Below are positions 26,726-41,953 of a stretch of DNA of 64,000 nt, in pieces. The notes below the pieces were generated by a model. It worked only from the letters and a program-made list of their open reading frames with translations. It ran no database searches and was not told the origin of the DNA. A program made the translations under genes and the position numbers. Position 1 is the stretch's first letter. Each line of letters begins with the position of its first letter. Origin of the DNA: Megachile rotundata (taxonomy: Eukaryota; Arthropoda; Insecta; Hymenoptera; Megachilidae); contig NW_027473468.1 in the NCBI RefSeq assembly GCF_050947335.1, positions 186,001 through 250,000 of the forward strand, in the 5' to 3' direction.

Positions 26726-27720
26726 TAATAATATGAGTTAGATTGATAATAATAAGAGTAATAAGTATAGTATTTGTCGTTCTATCGATCATGTAAGCAT
26801 AATATGGCTAATAATACGAGTTAGATTGATAATAATAAGAGTAATAAGTATAGTAATTGTCGTTCTATCGATCATTTAAGCATAATATGGCTAATAATAT
26901 GAGTTAGATTGATAATAATAACAGTAATAAGTATAGTAATTGTCGTTTTATCGATCATTTAAGCATAATATGAGTAATAATATGAGTCAGATTGATAATA
27001 ATAACAGTAATAAGTATAGTAATTGTCGTTCTATCGATAATATAAGCATAATATGGCTAATAATATGAGTTAGAGTGATAATACTAAGAGTAGTGAGTAT
27101 AGTTATTCTCATTCTATCGATCATATAAGCATAATATGGCTAATAATATGAGTTAGATTGATAATAATAAGAGTGATAAGTATCGTAATTGTCGTTCTAT
27201 CGATCATATAAGCATAATATGGCTAATAATATGAGTTAGATTGATAATAATAAGAGTAATAAGTATAGTATTTGTCGTTCTATCGATCATGTAAGCATAA
27301 TATGGCTAATAATACGAGTTAGATTGATAATAATAAGAGTAATAAGTATAGTAATTGTCGTTCTATCGATCATTTAAGCATAATATGGCTAATAATATGA
27401 GTTAGATTGATAATAATAACAGTAATAAGTATAGTAATTGTCGTTTTATCGATCATTTAAGCATAATATGGGTAATAATATGAGTCAGATTGATAATAAT
27501 AACAGTAATAAGTATAGTAATTGTCGTTCTATCGATAATATAAGCATAATATGGCTAATAATATGAGTTAGAGTGATAATACTAAGAGTAGTGAGTATAG
27601 TTATTCTCATTCTATCGATCATATAAGCATAATATGGCTAATAATATGAGTTAGATTGATAATAATAAGAGTAATGAGTATAGTAATTGTAGTTCTATCG
27701 ATCATATCGGCATAATATGG
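26726..27720. repeat. Local 6-monomer tandem duplication
   Basis: Two adjacent copies of about 498 bp (6 x 83). Shared rare variants are TTTTA in place of TTCTA at a monomer end (26946 and 27444) and TTATTCTCAT (27103 and 27601), each exactly 498 bp apart. Between them the order of ACGAG, AACAG and GGGTAAT/GAGTCAG monomers is the same; one copy has GAGTAAT where the other has GGGTAAT. The edges are approximate. Confidence 0.75.
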
Positions 27721-28606
27721 TTAATAATATGAGTTAGATTGATAATTATAAGAGTAATAAGTATAGTAATTGTCGTTCTATCGATCATTTAAGCATAGTA
27801 TGGGTAATAATATGAGTCAGATTGATAATAATAACAGTAACAAGTATAGTAATTGTCGTTCTATCGATAATATAAGCATAATATGGCTAATAATATGAGT
27901 TAGATTGATAATACTAAGAGTAGTGAGTATAGGTATTCTCGTTCTATCGATCATATAAGCATAATATGGCTAATAATATGAGTTAGATTGATAATAATAA
28001 GAGTGATAAGTATCGTAATTGTCGTTCTATCGATCATATAAGCATAATATGGCTAATAATATGAGTTAGATTGATAATACTAAGAGTAGTGAGTATAGTA
28101 ATTCTCGTTCTATCGATCATATAAGCATAATATGGCTAATAATATGAGTTAGATTGATAATAATAAGAGTAATGAGTATAGTAATTGTAGTTCTATCGAT
28201 CATTTAAGCATAATATGGCTAATAATATGAGTTAGATTGATAATAATAACAGTAATAAGTATAGTAATTGTCGTTCTATCGATAATATAACCATAATATG
28301 GCTAGTAATATGAGTTAGATTGATAATACTAGGAGTAGTGAGTATAGTAATTGTCGTTCTATCGATCATATAAGCTTAATATGGCTAATAATATGAGTTA
28401 GATTGATAATAATAAGAGTAATAAGTATAGTATTTGTCGTTCTATCGATCATGTAAGCATAATATGGCTAATAATACGAGTTAGATTGATAATAATAAGA
28501 GTAATAAGTATAGTAATTGTCGTTCTATCGATCCTTTAAGCATAATATGGCTAATAATATGAGTTAGATTGATAATAATAACAGTAATAAGTATAGTAAT
28601 TGTCGT

Positions 28607-31600
28607 TCTATCGATAATATAAGCATAATATGGCTAACAATATGAGTTAGATTGATAATACTAAGAGTAGTGAGTATAGTAATTCTCGTTCTATCGATCA
28701 TATAAGCATAATATGGCTAATAATATGAGTTAGATTGATAATAATAAGAGTAATGAGTATAGTAATTGTAGTTCTATCGATCATATCGGCATAATATGGT
28801 TAATAATATGAGTTAGATTCATAATAATAAGAGTAATAAGTATAGTAATTGTCGTTCTATCGATCATATAAGCATAATATGGCTAATAATATGAGTTAGA
28901 TTGATAATACTAAGAGTAGTGAGTATAGTAATTCTCGTTCTATCGATCATATAAGCATAATATGGCTAATAATATGAGTTAGATTGATAATAATAAGAGT
29001 AATGAGTATAGTAATTGTAGATCTATCGATCATTTAAGCATAATATGGCTAATAATATGAGTTAGATTGATAGTAATAACAGTAATAAGTATAGTAATTG
29101 TCGTTCTATCGATAATATAACCATAATATGGCTAATAATATGAGTTAGATTGATAATACTAAGAGTAGTGAGTATAGTAATTCTCGTTCTATCGAACATA
29201 TATGCATAATATGGCTAATAATATGAGTTAGATTGATAATAATAAGAGTAATAACTACAGTAATTGTCGTTATATCGATCATATAAGCATAATAAGGCTA
29301 ATAATATGAGTTAGAGTGATAATACTAAGAGTAGTGAGTATAGTAATTCTCATTCTATCGATCATATAAGCATAATATGGCTAATAATATGAGTTAGATT
29401 GATAATAATAAGAGTAATGAGTATAGTAATTGTAGTTCTATCGATCATATCGGCATAATATGGTTAATAATATGAGTTAGATTCATAATAATAAGAGTAA
29501 TAAGTATAGTAATTGTCGTTCTATCGATCATATAAGCATAATATGGCTAATAATATGAGTTAGATTGATAATAATAAGAGTAATAAGTATAGTAATTGTC
29601 GTTCTCTCGATCATATAAGCATAATATGGCTAATAATATGAGTTAGATTGATAATACTAAGAGTAGTGAGTATAGTAATTCTAGTTCTATCGATCATATA
29701 AGCATAATATGGCTAATAATATGAGTTAGATTGATAATTATAAGAGTAATAAGTATAGTAATTGTCGTTCTATCGATCATTTAAGCATAATATGGGTAAT
29801 AATATGAGTCAGATTGATAATAATAACAGTAACAAGTATAGTAATTGTCGTTCTATCGATAATATAAGCATAATATGGCTAATAATATGAGTTAGATTGA
29901 TAATACTAAGAGTAGTGAGTATAGTAATTCTCGTTCTATCGATCATATAAGCATAATATGGCTAATAATATGAGTTAGATTGATAATAATAAGAGTGATA
30001 AGTATCGTAATTGTCGTTCTATCGATCATATAAGCATAATATGGCTAATAATATGAGTTAGATTGATAATACTAAGAGTAGTGAGTATAGTAATTCTCGT
30101 TCTATCGATCATATAAGCATAATATGGCTAATAATATGAGTTAGATTGATAATAATAAGAGTAATGAGTATAGTAATTGTAGTTCTATCGATCATTTAAG
30201 CATAATATGGCTAATAATATGAGTTAGATTGATAATAATAACAGTAATAAGTATAGTAATTGTCGTTCTATCGATAATATAACCATAATATGGCTAGTAA
30301 TATGAGTTAGATTGATAATACTAAGAGTAGTGTGTATAGTAATTGTCGTTCTATCGATCATATAAGCTTAATATGGCTAATAATATGAGTTAGATTGATA
30401 ATAATAAGAGTAATAAGTATAGTATTTGTCGTTCTATCGATCATGTAAGCATAATATGGCTAATAATACGAGTTAGATTGATAATAATAAGAGTAATAAG
30501 TATAGTAATTGTCGTTCTATCGATCATTTAAGCATAATATGGTTAATAATATGAGTTAGATTGATAATAATAACAGTAATAAGTATAGTAATTGTGGTTC
30601 TATCGATAATATAAGCATAATATGGCTAACAATATGAGTTAGATTGATAATACTAAGAGTAGTGAGTATAGTAATTCTCGTTCTATCGATCATATAAGCA
30701 TAATATGGCTAATAATATGAGTTAGATTGATAATAATAAGAGTAATGAGTATAGTAATTGTAGTTCTATCGATCATATCGGCATAATATGGTTAATAATA
30801 TGAGTTAGATTCATAATAATAAGAGTAATAAGTATAGTAATTGTCGTTCTATCGATCATATAAGCATAATATGGCTAATAATATGAGTTAGATTGATAAT
30901 ACTAAGAGTAGTGAGTATAGTAATTCTCGTTCTATCGATCATATAAGCATAATATGGCTAATAATATGAGTTAGATTGATAATAATAACAGTAATAAGTA
31001 TAGTAATTGTCGTTCTATCGATAATATAAGCATAATATGGCTAATAATATGAGTTAGATTGATAATACTAAGAGTAGTGAGTATAGTAATTCTCGTTCTA
31101 TCGATCATATAAGCATAATATGGCTAATAATATGAGTTAGATTGATAATACTAAGAGTAGTGAGTATAGTAATTGTCGTTCTATCGATCACATAAGCATA
31201 ATATGGCTAATAATATGAGTTAGATTGATAATAATACGAGTAATAAGTATAGTATTTGTCGTTCTATCGATCATGTAAGCATAATATGGCTAATAATACG
31301 AGTTAGATTGATAATAATAAGAGTAATAAGTATAGTAATTGTCGTTCTATCGATCATTTAAGCATAATATGGCTAATAATATGAGTTAGATTGATAATAA
31401 TAACAGTAATAAGTATAGTAATTGTCGTTCTATCGATAATATAAGCATAATATGGCTAACAATATGAGTTAGATTGATAATACTAAGAGTAGTGAGTATA
31501 GTAATTCTCGTTCTATCGATCATATAAGCATAATATGGTTAATAATATGAGTTAGATTGATAATAATAACCGTAATAAGTATAGTAATTGTCGTTCTATC

Positions 31601-32190
31601 GATAATATAAGCATAATATGGCTAATAATATGAGTTAGATTGATAATACTAAGAGTAGTGAGTATAGTAATTCTCGTTCTATCGATCATATAAGCATAAT
31701 ATGGCTAATAATATGAGTTAGATTGATAATAATAAGAGTAATAACTACAGTAATTGTCGTTGTATCGATCATATAAGCATAATAAGGCTAATAATATGAG
31801 TTAGACTGATAATAATAAGAGTAATAAGTATAGTAATTGTCGTTCTCTCGATCATATAAGCATAATATGGCTAATAATATGAGTTAGAGTGATAATACTT
31901 AGTGTAGTGAGTATAGTAATTCTCATTCTATCGATCATTTAAGCATAATATGGCTAATAATATGAGTTAGATTGATAATAATAACAGTAATAAGTATAGT
32001 AATTGTCGTTCTATCGATAATATAACCATAATATGGCTAATAATATGAGTTAGATTGATAATACTAAGAGTAGTGAGTATAGTAATTCTCGTTCTATCGA
32101 TCATATAAGCATAATATGGCTAATAATATGAGTTAGATTGATAATACTAGGAGTAGTGAGTATAGTAATTGTCGTTCTATCGATAATATC
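28607..32190. repeat. Large higher-order satellite unit, family I, copy 1
   Basis: It matches 32592-36590 in ordered rare variants. Examples are a GTTATAT monomer end (29271 and 33256), TGTGTATAG or its derivative AGTGTATAG (30331 and 34316), and AACCGTAATAAG (31571 and 35971). The offset is 3985 bp (48 monomers + 1), rising to 4400 bp (53 monomers + 1) after about 31.1 kb because five monomers present in copy 2 are absent here. The extra base comes from the 84-bp monomer at 32596. Right of 32190 a chimeric CGATAATATCGGC monomer marks a junction. Confidence 0.82.
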
Positions 32191-32591
32191 GGCATAATAT
32201 GGTTAATAATATGAGTTAGATTCATAATAATAAGAGTAATAAGTATAGTAATTGTCGTTCTATCGATCATATAAGCATAATATGGCTAATAATATGAGTT
32301 AGATTGATAATAATAACAGTAATAAGTATAGTAATTGTCGTTCTATCGATAATATAAGCATAATATGGCTAATAATATGAGTTAGATTGATAATACTAAG
32401 AGTAGTGAGTATAGTAATTCTCGTTCTATCGATCATATAAGCATAATATGGCTAATAATATGAGTTAGATTGATAATAATAAGAGTAATGAGTATAGTAA
32501 TTGTAGTTCTATCGATCATATCGGCATAATATGGTTAATAATATGAGTTAGATTGATAATTATAAGAGTAATAAGTATAGTAATTGTCGTT

Positions 32592-35500
32592 CTATCGATA
32601 ATATAAGCCATAATATGGCTAACAATATGAGTTAGATTGATAATACTAAGAGTAGTGAGTATAGTAATTCTCGTTCTATCGATCATATAAGCATAATATG
32701 GCTAATAATATGAGTTAGATTGATAATAATAAGAGTAATGAGTATAGTAATTGTAGTTCTATCGATCATATCGGCATAATATGGTTAATAATATGAGTTA
32801 GATTCATAATAATAAGAGTAATAAGTATAGTAATTGTCGTTCTATCGATCATATAAGCATAATATGGCTAATAATATGAGTTAGATTGATAATACTAAGA
32901 GTAGTGAGTATAGTAATTCTCGTTCTATCGATCATATAAGCATAATATGGCTAATAATATGAGTTAGATTGATAATAATAAGAGTAATGAGTATAGTAAT
33001 TGTAGATCTATCGATCATTTAAGCATAATATGGCTAATAATATGAGTTAGATTGATAGTAATAACAGTAATAAGTATAGTAATTGTCGTTCTATCGATAA
33101 TATAACCATAATATGGCTAATAATATGAGTTAGATTGATAATACTAAGAGTAGTGAGTATAGTAATTCTCGTTCTATCGAACATATATGCATAATATGGC
33201 TAATAATATGAGTTAGATTGATAATAATAAGAGTAATAACTACAGTAATTGTCGTTATATCGATCATATAAGCATAATAAGGCTAATAATATGAGTTAGA
33301 GTGATAATACTAAGAGTAGTGAGTATAGTAATTCTCATTCTATCGATCATATAAGCATAATATGGCTAATAATATGAGTTAGATTGATAATAATAAGAGT
33401 AATGAGTATAGTAATTGTAGTTCTATCGATCATATCGGCATAATATGGTTAATAATATGAGTTAGATTCATAATAATAAGAGTAATAAGTATAGTAATTG
33501 TCGTTCTATCGATCATATAAGCATAATATGGCTAATAATATGAGTTAGATTGATAATAATAAGAGTAATAAGTATAGTAATTGTCGTTCTCTCGATCATA
33601 TAAGCATAATATGGCTAATAATATGAGTTAGATTGATAATACTAAGAGTAGTGAGTATAGTAATTCTAGTTCTATCGATCATATAAGCATAATATGGCTA
33701 ATAATATGAGTTAGATTGATAATTATAAGAGTAATAAGTATAGTAATTGTCGTTCTATCGATCATTTAAGCATAATATGGGTAATAATATGAGTCAGATT
33801 GATAATAATAACAGTAACAAGTATAGTAATTGTCGTTCTATCGATAATATAAGCATAATATGGCTAATAATATGAGTTAGATTGATAATACTAAGAGTAG
33901 TGAGTATAGTAATTCTCGTTCTATCGATCATATAAGCATAATATGGCTAATAATATGAGTTAGATTGATAATAATAAGAGTGATAAGTATCGTAATTGTC
34001 GTTCTATCGATCATATAAGCATAATATGGCTAATAATATGAGTTAGATTGATAATACTAAGAGTAGTGAGTATAGTAATTCTCGTTCTATCGATCATATA
34101 AGCATAATATGGCTAATAATATGAGTTAGATTGATAATAATAAGAGTAATGAGTATAGTAATTGTAGTTCTATCGATCATTTAAGCATAATATGGCTAAT
34201 AATATGAGTTAGATTGATAATAATAACAGTAATAAGTATAGTAATTGTCGTTCTATCGATAATATAACCATAATATGGCTAGTAATATGAGTTAGATTGA
34301 TAATACTAAGAGTAGAGTGTATAGTAATTGTCGTTCTATCGATCATATAAGCTTAATATGGCTAATAATATGAGTTAGATTGATAATAATAAGAGTAATA
34401 AGTATAGTATTTGTCGTTCTATCGATCATGTAAGCATAATATGGCTAATAATACGAGTTAGATTGATAATAATAAGAGTAATAAGTATAGTAATTGTCGT
34501 TCTATCGATCATTTAAGCATAATATGGTTAATAATATGAGTTAGATTGATAATAATAACAGTAATAAGTATAGTAATTGTGGTTCTATCGATAATATAAG
34601 CATAATATGGCTAACAATATGAGTTAGATTGATAATACTAAGAGTAGTGAGTATAGTAATTCTCGTTCTATCGATCATATAAGCATAATATGGCTAATAA
34701 TATGAGTTAGATTGATAATAATAAGAGTAATGAGTATAGTAATTGTAGTTCTATCGATCATATCGGCATAATATGGTTAATAATATGAGTTAGATTCATA
34801 ATAATAAGAGTAATAAGTATAGTAATTGTCGTTCTATCGATCATATAAGCATAATATGGCTAATAATATGAGTTAGATTGATAATACTAAGAGTAGTGAG
34901 TATAGTAATTCTCGTTCTATCGATCATATAAGCATAATATGGCTAATAATATGAGTTAGATTGATAATAATAACAGTAATAAGTATAGTAATTGTCGTTC
35001 TATCGATAATATAAGCATAATATGGCTAATAATATGAGTTAGATTGATAATACTAAGAGTAGTGAGTATAGTAATTCTCGTTCTATCGATCATATAAGCA
35101 TAATATGGCTAATAATATGAGTTAGATTGATAATAATAAGAGTAATAACTACAGTAATTGTCGTTGTATCGATCATATAAGCATAATAAGGCTAATAATA
35201 TGAGTTAGATTGATAATAATAAGAGTAATAAGTATAGTAATTGTCGTTCTCTCGATCATATAAGCATAATATGGCTAATAATATGAGTTAGAGTGATAAT
35301 ACTTAGTGTAGTGAGTATAGTAATTCTCATTCTATCGATCATTTAAGCATAATATGGCTAATAATATGAGTTAGATTGATAATAATAACAGTAATAAGTA
35401 TAGTAATTGTCGTTCTATCGATAATATAACCATAATATGGCTAATAATATGAGTTAGATTGATAATACTAAGAGTAGTGAGTATAGTAATTCTCGTTCTA

Positions 35501-36590
35501 TCGATCATATAAGCATAATATGGCTAATAATATGAGTTAGATTGATAATACTAAGAGTAGTGAGTATAGTAATTGTCGTTCTATCGATCACATAAGCATA
35601 ATATGGCTAATAATATGAGTTAGATTGATAATAATACGAGTAATAAGTATAGTATTTGTCGTTCTATCGATCATGTAAGCATAATATGGCTAATAATACG
35701 AGTTAGATTGATAATAATAAGAGTAATAAGTATAGTAATTGTCGTTCTATCGATCATTTAAGCATAATATGGCTAATAATATGAGTTAGATTGATAATAA
35801 TAACAGTAATAAGTATAGTAATTGTCGTTCTATCGATAATATAAGCATAATATGGCTAACAATATGAGTTAGATTGATAATACTAAGAGTAGTGAGTATA
35901 GTAATTCTCGTTCTATCGATCATATAAGCATAATATGGTTAATAATATGAGTTAGATTGATAATAATAACCGTAATAAGTATAGTAATTGTCGTTCTATC
36001 GATAATATAAGCATAATATGGCTAATAATATGAGTTAGATTGATAATACTAAGAGTAGTGAGTATAGTAATTCTCGTTCTATCGATCATATAAGCATAAT
36101 ATGGCTAATAATATGAGTTAGATTGATAATAATAAGAGTAATAACTACAGTAATTGTCGTTGTATCGATCATATAAGCATAATAAGGCTAATAATATGAG
36201 TTAGACTGATAATAATAAGAGTAATAAGTATAGTAATTGTCGTTCTCTCGATCATATAAGCATAATATGGCTAATAATATGAGTTAGAGTGATAATACTT
36301 AGTGTAGTGAGTATAGTAATTCTCATTCTATCGATCATTTAAGCATAATATGGCTAATAATATGAGTTAGATTGATAATAATAACAGTAATAAGTATAGT
36401 AATTGTCGTTCTATCGATAATATAACCATAATATGGCTAATAATATGAGTTAGATTGATAATACTAAGAGTAGTGAGTATAGTAATTCTCGTTCTATCGA
36501 TCATATAAGCATAATATGGCTAATAATATGAGTTAGATTGATAATACTAAGAGTAGTGAGTATAGTAATTGTCGTTCTATCGATCACATA
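32592..36590. repeat. Large higher-order satellite unit, family I, copy 2
   Basis: Partner of 28607-32190, 415 bp (five monomers) longer. The extra five monomers (TAACTACAG/TGTAT, AAGG, GAGTGAT with ACTTAGTG, AACAG and ATAACC types) also occur in this order elsewhere, for example near 41.1-41.5 kb, so copy 1 probably lost them. It matches the right-edge block at an offset of exactly 27473 bp (331 monomers). Confidence 0.82.
32596..32679. repeat. 84-bp satellite monomer with 1-bp insertion
   Basis: The monomer reads CGATAATATAAGCCATAAT where others read ATAAGCATAAT, giving a CGAT-to-CGAT spacing of 84 bp. It is the only monomer longer than 83 bp that I found. It lies at the junction between the two family I units. 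Confidence 0.93.
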
Positions 36591-36890
36591 AGCATAATAT
36601 GGCTAATAATGTGAGTTAGATTGATAATAATAAGAGTAATAAGTATAGTATTTGTCGTTCTATCGATCATGTAAGCATAATATGGCTAATAATACGAGTT
36701 AGATTGATAATAATAAGAGTAATAAGTATAGTAATTGTCGTTCTATCGATCATTTAAGCATAATATGGCTAATAATATGAGTTAGATTGATAATAATAAC
36801 AGTAATAAGTATAGTAATTGTCGTTCTATCGATAATATAAGCATAATATGGCTAATAATATGAGTTAGATTGATAATACTAAGAGTAGTG

Positions 36891-39800
36891 AGCATAGTAA
36901 TTCTCGTTCTATCGATCATATAAGCATAATATGGCTAATAATATGAGTTAGATTGATAATAATATGAGTAATGAGTATAGTAATTGTAGTTCTATCGATC
37001 ATATCGGCATAATATGGTTAATAATATGAGTTAGATTCATAATAATAAGAGTAATAAGTATAGTAATTGTCGTTCTATCGATCATATAAGCATAATATGG
37101 CTAATAATATGAGTTAGATTGATAATAATAACAGTAATAAGTATAGTAATTGTCGTTCTATCGATAATATAAGCATAATATGGCTAATAATATGAGTTAG
37201 ATTGATAATACTAAGAGTAGTGAGTATAGTAATTCTCGTTCTATCGATCATATAAGCATAATATGGCTAATAATATGAGTTAGATTGATAATAATAAGAG
37301 TAATAACTACAGTAATTGTCGTTCTATCGATCATATAAGCATAATATGGCTAATAATATGAGTTAGATTGATAATAATAAGAGTAATGAGTATAGTAATT
37401 GTAGTTCTATCGATCATATCGGCATAATATGGTTAATAATATGAGTTAGATTCATAATAATAAGAGTAATAAGTATAGTAATTGTCGTTCTATCGATCAT
37501 ATAAGCATAATATGGCTAATAATATGAGTTAGATTGATAATAATAACAGTAATAAGTATAGTAATTGTCGTTCTATCGATAATATAAGCATAATATGGCT
37601 AATAATATGAGTTAGATTGATAATACTAAGAGTAGTGAGTATAGTAATTCTCGTTCTATCGATCATATAAGCATAATATGGCTAATAATATGAGTTAGAT
37701 TGATAATAATAAGAGTAATAACTACAGTAATTGTCGTTGTATCGATCATATAAGCATAATAAGGCTAATAATATGAGTTAGATTGATAATAATAAGAGTA
37801 ATAAGTATAGTAATTGTCGTTCTCTCGATCACATAAGCATAATATGGCTAATAATATGAGTTAGAGTGATAATACTTAGTGTAGTGAGTATAGTAAATCT
37901 CATTCTATCGATCATTTAAGCATAATATGGCTAATAATATGAGTTAGATTGATAATAATAACAGTAATAAGTATAGTAATTGTCGTTCTATCGATAATAT
38001 AACCATAATATGGCTAATAATATGAGTTAGATTGATAATACTAAGAGTAGTGAGTATAGTAATTCTCGTTCTATCGATCATATAAGCATAATATGGCTAA
38101 TAATATGAGTTAGATTGATAATACTAAGAGTAGTGAGTATAGTAATTGTCGTTCTATCGATCACATAAGCATAATATGGCTAATAATATGAGTTAGATTG
38201 ATAATAATAAGAGTAATAAGTATAGTATTTGTCGTTCTATCGATCATGTAAGCATAATATGGCTAATAATACGAGTTAGATTGATAATAATAAGAGTAAT
38301 AAGTATAGTAATTGTCGTTCTATCGATCATTTAAGCATAATATGGCTAATAATATGAGTTAGATTGATAATACTAAGAGTAGTGAGCATAGTAATTCTCG
38401 TTCTATCGATCATATAAGCATAATATGGCTAATAATATGAGTTAGATTGATAATAATATGAGTAATGAGTATAGTAATTGTAGTTCTATCGATCATATCG
38501 GCATAATATGGTTAATAATATGAGTTAGATTCATAATAATAAGAGTAATAAGTATAGTAATTGTCGTTCTATCGATCATATAAGCATAATATGGCTAATA
38601 ATATGAGTTAGATTGATAATAATAACAGTAATAAGTATAGTAATTGTCGTTCTATCGATAATATAAGCATAATATGGCTAATAATATGAGTTAGATTGAT
38701 AATACTAAGAGTAGTGAGTATAGTAATTCTCGTTCTATCGATCATATAAGCATAATATGGCTAATAATATGAGTTAGATTGATAATAATAAGAGTAATAA
38801 CTACAGTAATTGTCGTTCTATCGATCATATAAGCATAATAAGGCTAATAATATGAGTTAGATTGATAATAATAAGAGTAATAAGTATAGTAATTGTCGTT
38901 CTCTCGATCATATAAGCATAATATGGCTAATAATATGAGTTAGATTGATAATAATAAGAGTAATAAGTATAGTAATTGTCGTTCTCTCGATCATATAAGC
39001 ATAATATGGCTAATAATATGAGTTAGATTGATAATAATAAGAGTAATGAGTATAGTAATTGTAGATCTATCGATCATTTAAGCATAATATGGCTAATAAT
39101 ATGAGTTAGATTGATAATAATAAGAGTAATGAGTATAGTAATTGTAGTTCTATCGATCATATCGGCATAATATGGTTAATAATATGAGTTAGATTCATAA
39201 TAATAAGAGTAATAAGTATAGTAATTGTCGTTCTATCGATCATATAAGCATAATATGGCTAATAATATGAGTTAGATTGATAATAATAAGAGTAATAAGT
39301 ATAGTAATTGTCGTTCTATCGATCATATAAGCATAATATGGCTAATAATATGAGTTAGATTGATAATACTAAGAGTAGTGAGTATAGTGATTCTCGTTCT
39401 ATCGATCATATAAGCATAATATGGCTAATAATATGAGTTAGATTGATAATAATAAGAGTAATGAGTATAGTAATTGTAGATCTATCGATCATTTAAGCAT
39501 CATATGGCTAATAATATGAGTTAGATTGATAATAATAACAGTAATAAGTATAGTAATTGTCGTTCTATCGATCACTTAAGCATAATATGGGTAATAATAT
39601 GAGTCAGATTGATAATAATAACAGTAATAAGTATAGTAATTGTCGTTCTATCGATAATATAAGCATAATATGGCTAATAATATGAGTTAGATTGATAATA
39701 CTAAGAGTAGTGAGTATAGTAGTTCTCGTTCTATCGATCATATAAGCATAATATGGCTAATAATATGAGTTAGATTGATAATAATAAGAGTAATAAGTAT

Positions 39801-41953
39801 AGTAATTGTCGTTCTATCGATCATATAAGCATAATATGGCTAATAATATGAGTTAGATTGATAATAATAAGAGTAATGAGTATAGTAATTGTAGATCTAT
39901 CGATCATTTAAGCATAATATGGCTAATAATATGAGTTAGATTGATAGTAATAACAGTAATAAGTATAGTAATTGTCGTTCTATCGATAATATAACCATAA
40001 TATGGCTAATAATATGAGTTAGATTGATAATACTAAGAGTAGTGAGTATAGTAATTCTCGTTCTATCGAACATATATGCATAATATGGCTAATAATATGA
40101 GTTAGATTGATAATAATAAGAGTGATAAGTATCGTAATTGTCGTTCTATCGATCATATAAGCATAATATGGCTAATAATATGAGTTAGATTGATAATACT
40201 AAGAGTAGTGAGTATAGCAATTCTCGTTCTATCGATCATATAAGCATAATATGGCTAATAATATGAGTTAGATTGATAATAATAAGAGTAATGAGTATAG
40301 TAATTGTAGTTCTATCGATCATTTAAGCATAATATGGCTAATAATATGAGTTAGATTGATAATAATAACAGTAATAAGTATAGTAATTGTCGTTCTATCG
40401 ATAATATAACCATAATATGGCTAGTAATATGAGTTAGATTGATAATACTAAGAGTAGTGAGTATAGTAATTGTCGTTCTATCGATCATATAAGCATAATA
40501 TGGCTAATAATATGAGTTAGATTGATAATAATAAGAGTAATAAGTATAGTATTTGTCGTTCTATCGATCATGTAAGCATAATATGGCTAATAATACGAGT
40601 TAGATTGATAATAATAAGAGTAATAAGTATAGTAATTGTCGTTCCATCGATCATTTAAGCATAATATGGCTAATAATATGAGTTAGATTGATAATAATAA
40701 CAGTAATAAGTATAGTAATTGTCGTTCTATCGATAATATAAGCATAATATGGATAATAATATGAGTTAGATTGATAATACTAAGAGTAGTGAGTATAGTA
40801 ATTCTCGTTCTATCGACCATATAAGCATAATATGGCTAATAATATGAGTTAGATTGATAATAATAAGAGTAATGAGTATAGTAATTGTAGTTCTATCGAT
40901 CCTATCGGCATAATATGGTTAATAATATGAGTTAGATTCATAATAATAAGAGTAATAAGTATAGTAATTGTCGTTCTATCGATCATATAAGCATAATATG
41001 GCTAATAATATGAGTTAGATTGATAATACTAAGAGTAGTGAGTATAGTAATTCTCGTTCTATCGATCATATAAGCATAATATGGCTAATAATATGAGTTA
41101 GATTGATAATAATAAGAGTAATAACTACAGTAATTGTCGTTGTATCGATCATATAAGCATAATAAGGCTAATAATATGAGTTAGATTGATAATAATAAGA
41201 GTAATAAGTATAGTAATTGTCGTTCTCTCGATCATATAAGCATAATATGGCTAATAATATGAGTTAGAGTGATAATACTTAGTGTAGTGAGTATAGTAAT
41301 TCTCATTCTATCGATCATTTAAGCATAATATGGCTAATAATATGAGTTAGATTGATAATAATAACAGTAATAAGTATAGTAATTGTCGTTCTATCGATAA
41401 TATAACCATAATATGGCTAATAATATGAGTTAGATTGATAATACTAAGAGTAGTGAGTATAGTAATTCTCGTTCTATCGATCATATAAGCATAATATGGC
41501 TAATAATATGAGTTAGATTGATAATACTAAGAGTAGTGAGTATAGTAATTGTCGTTCTATCGATCACATAAGCATAATATGGCTAATAATATGAGTTAGA
41601 TTGATAATACTAAGAGTAGTGAGTATAGTAATTGTCGTTCTATCGATCACATAAGCATAATATGGCTAATAATATGAGTTAGATTGATAATAATAAGAGT
41701 AATAAGTATAGTATTTGTCGTTCTATCGATCATGTAAGCATAATATGGCTAATAATACGAGTTAGATTGATAATAATAAGAGTAATAAGTATAGTAATTG
41801 TCGTTCTATCGATCATTTAAGCATAATATGGCTAATAATATGAGTTAGATTGATAATAATAACAGTAATAAGTATAGTAATTGTCGTTCTATCGATAATA
41901 TAAGCATAATATGGCTAATAATATGAGTTAGATTGATAATACTAAGAGTAGTG
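36891..41953. repeat. Higher-order satellite unit, family II, unit 1 (61 monomers)
   Basis: Bounded by the rare AGCATAG marker (36891, next unit start 41954; 5063 bp = 61 x 83). In these units the marker monomer is followed by an AATATGAGTAATGAG monomer and a CGGC-type monomer. A second AGCATAG lies at 38385 (18 monomers in), and an AAATCTCAT marker at 37895. The block 38.4-41.1 kb, with GGATAAT (40751) and CGACCAT (40814), recurs at 47.4-50.4 kb. Confidence 0.8.
41565..41730. repeat. Single-monomer tandem duplication
   Basis: The A-type monomer ending GTCGTTCTAT followed by a CGATCACATAAGC start occurs twice running here (CGATCAC at 41567 and 41650). Paralogous blocks near 36.5, 38.1 and 43.3 kb have it once, so this looks like a one-unit gain. 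Confidence 0.75.
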
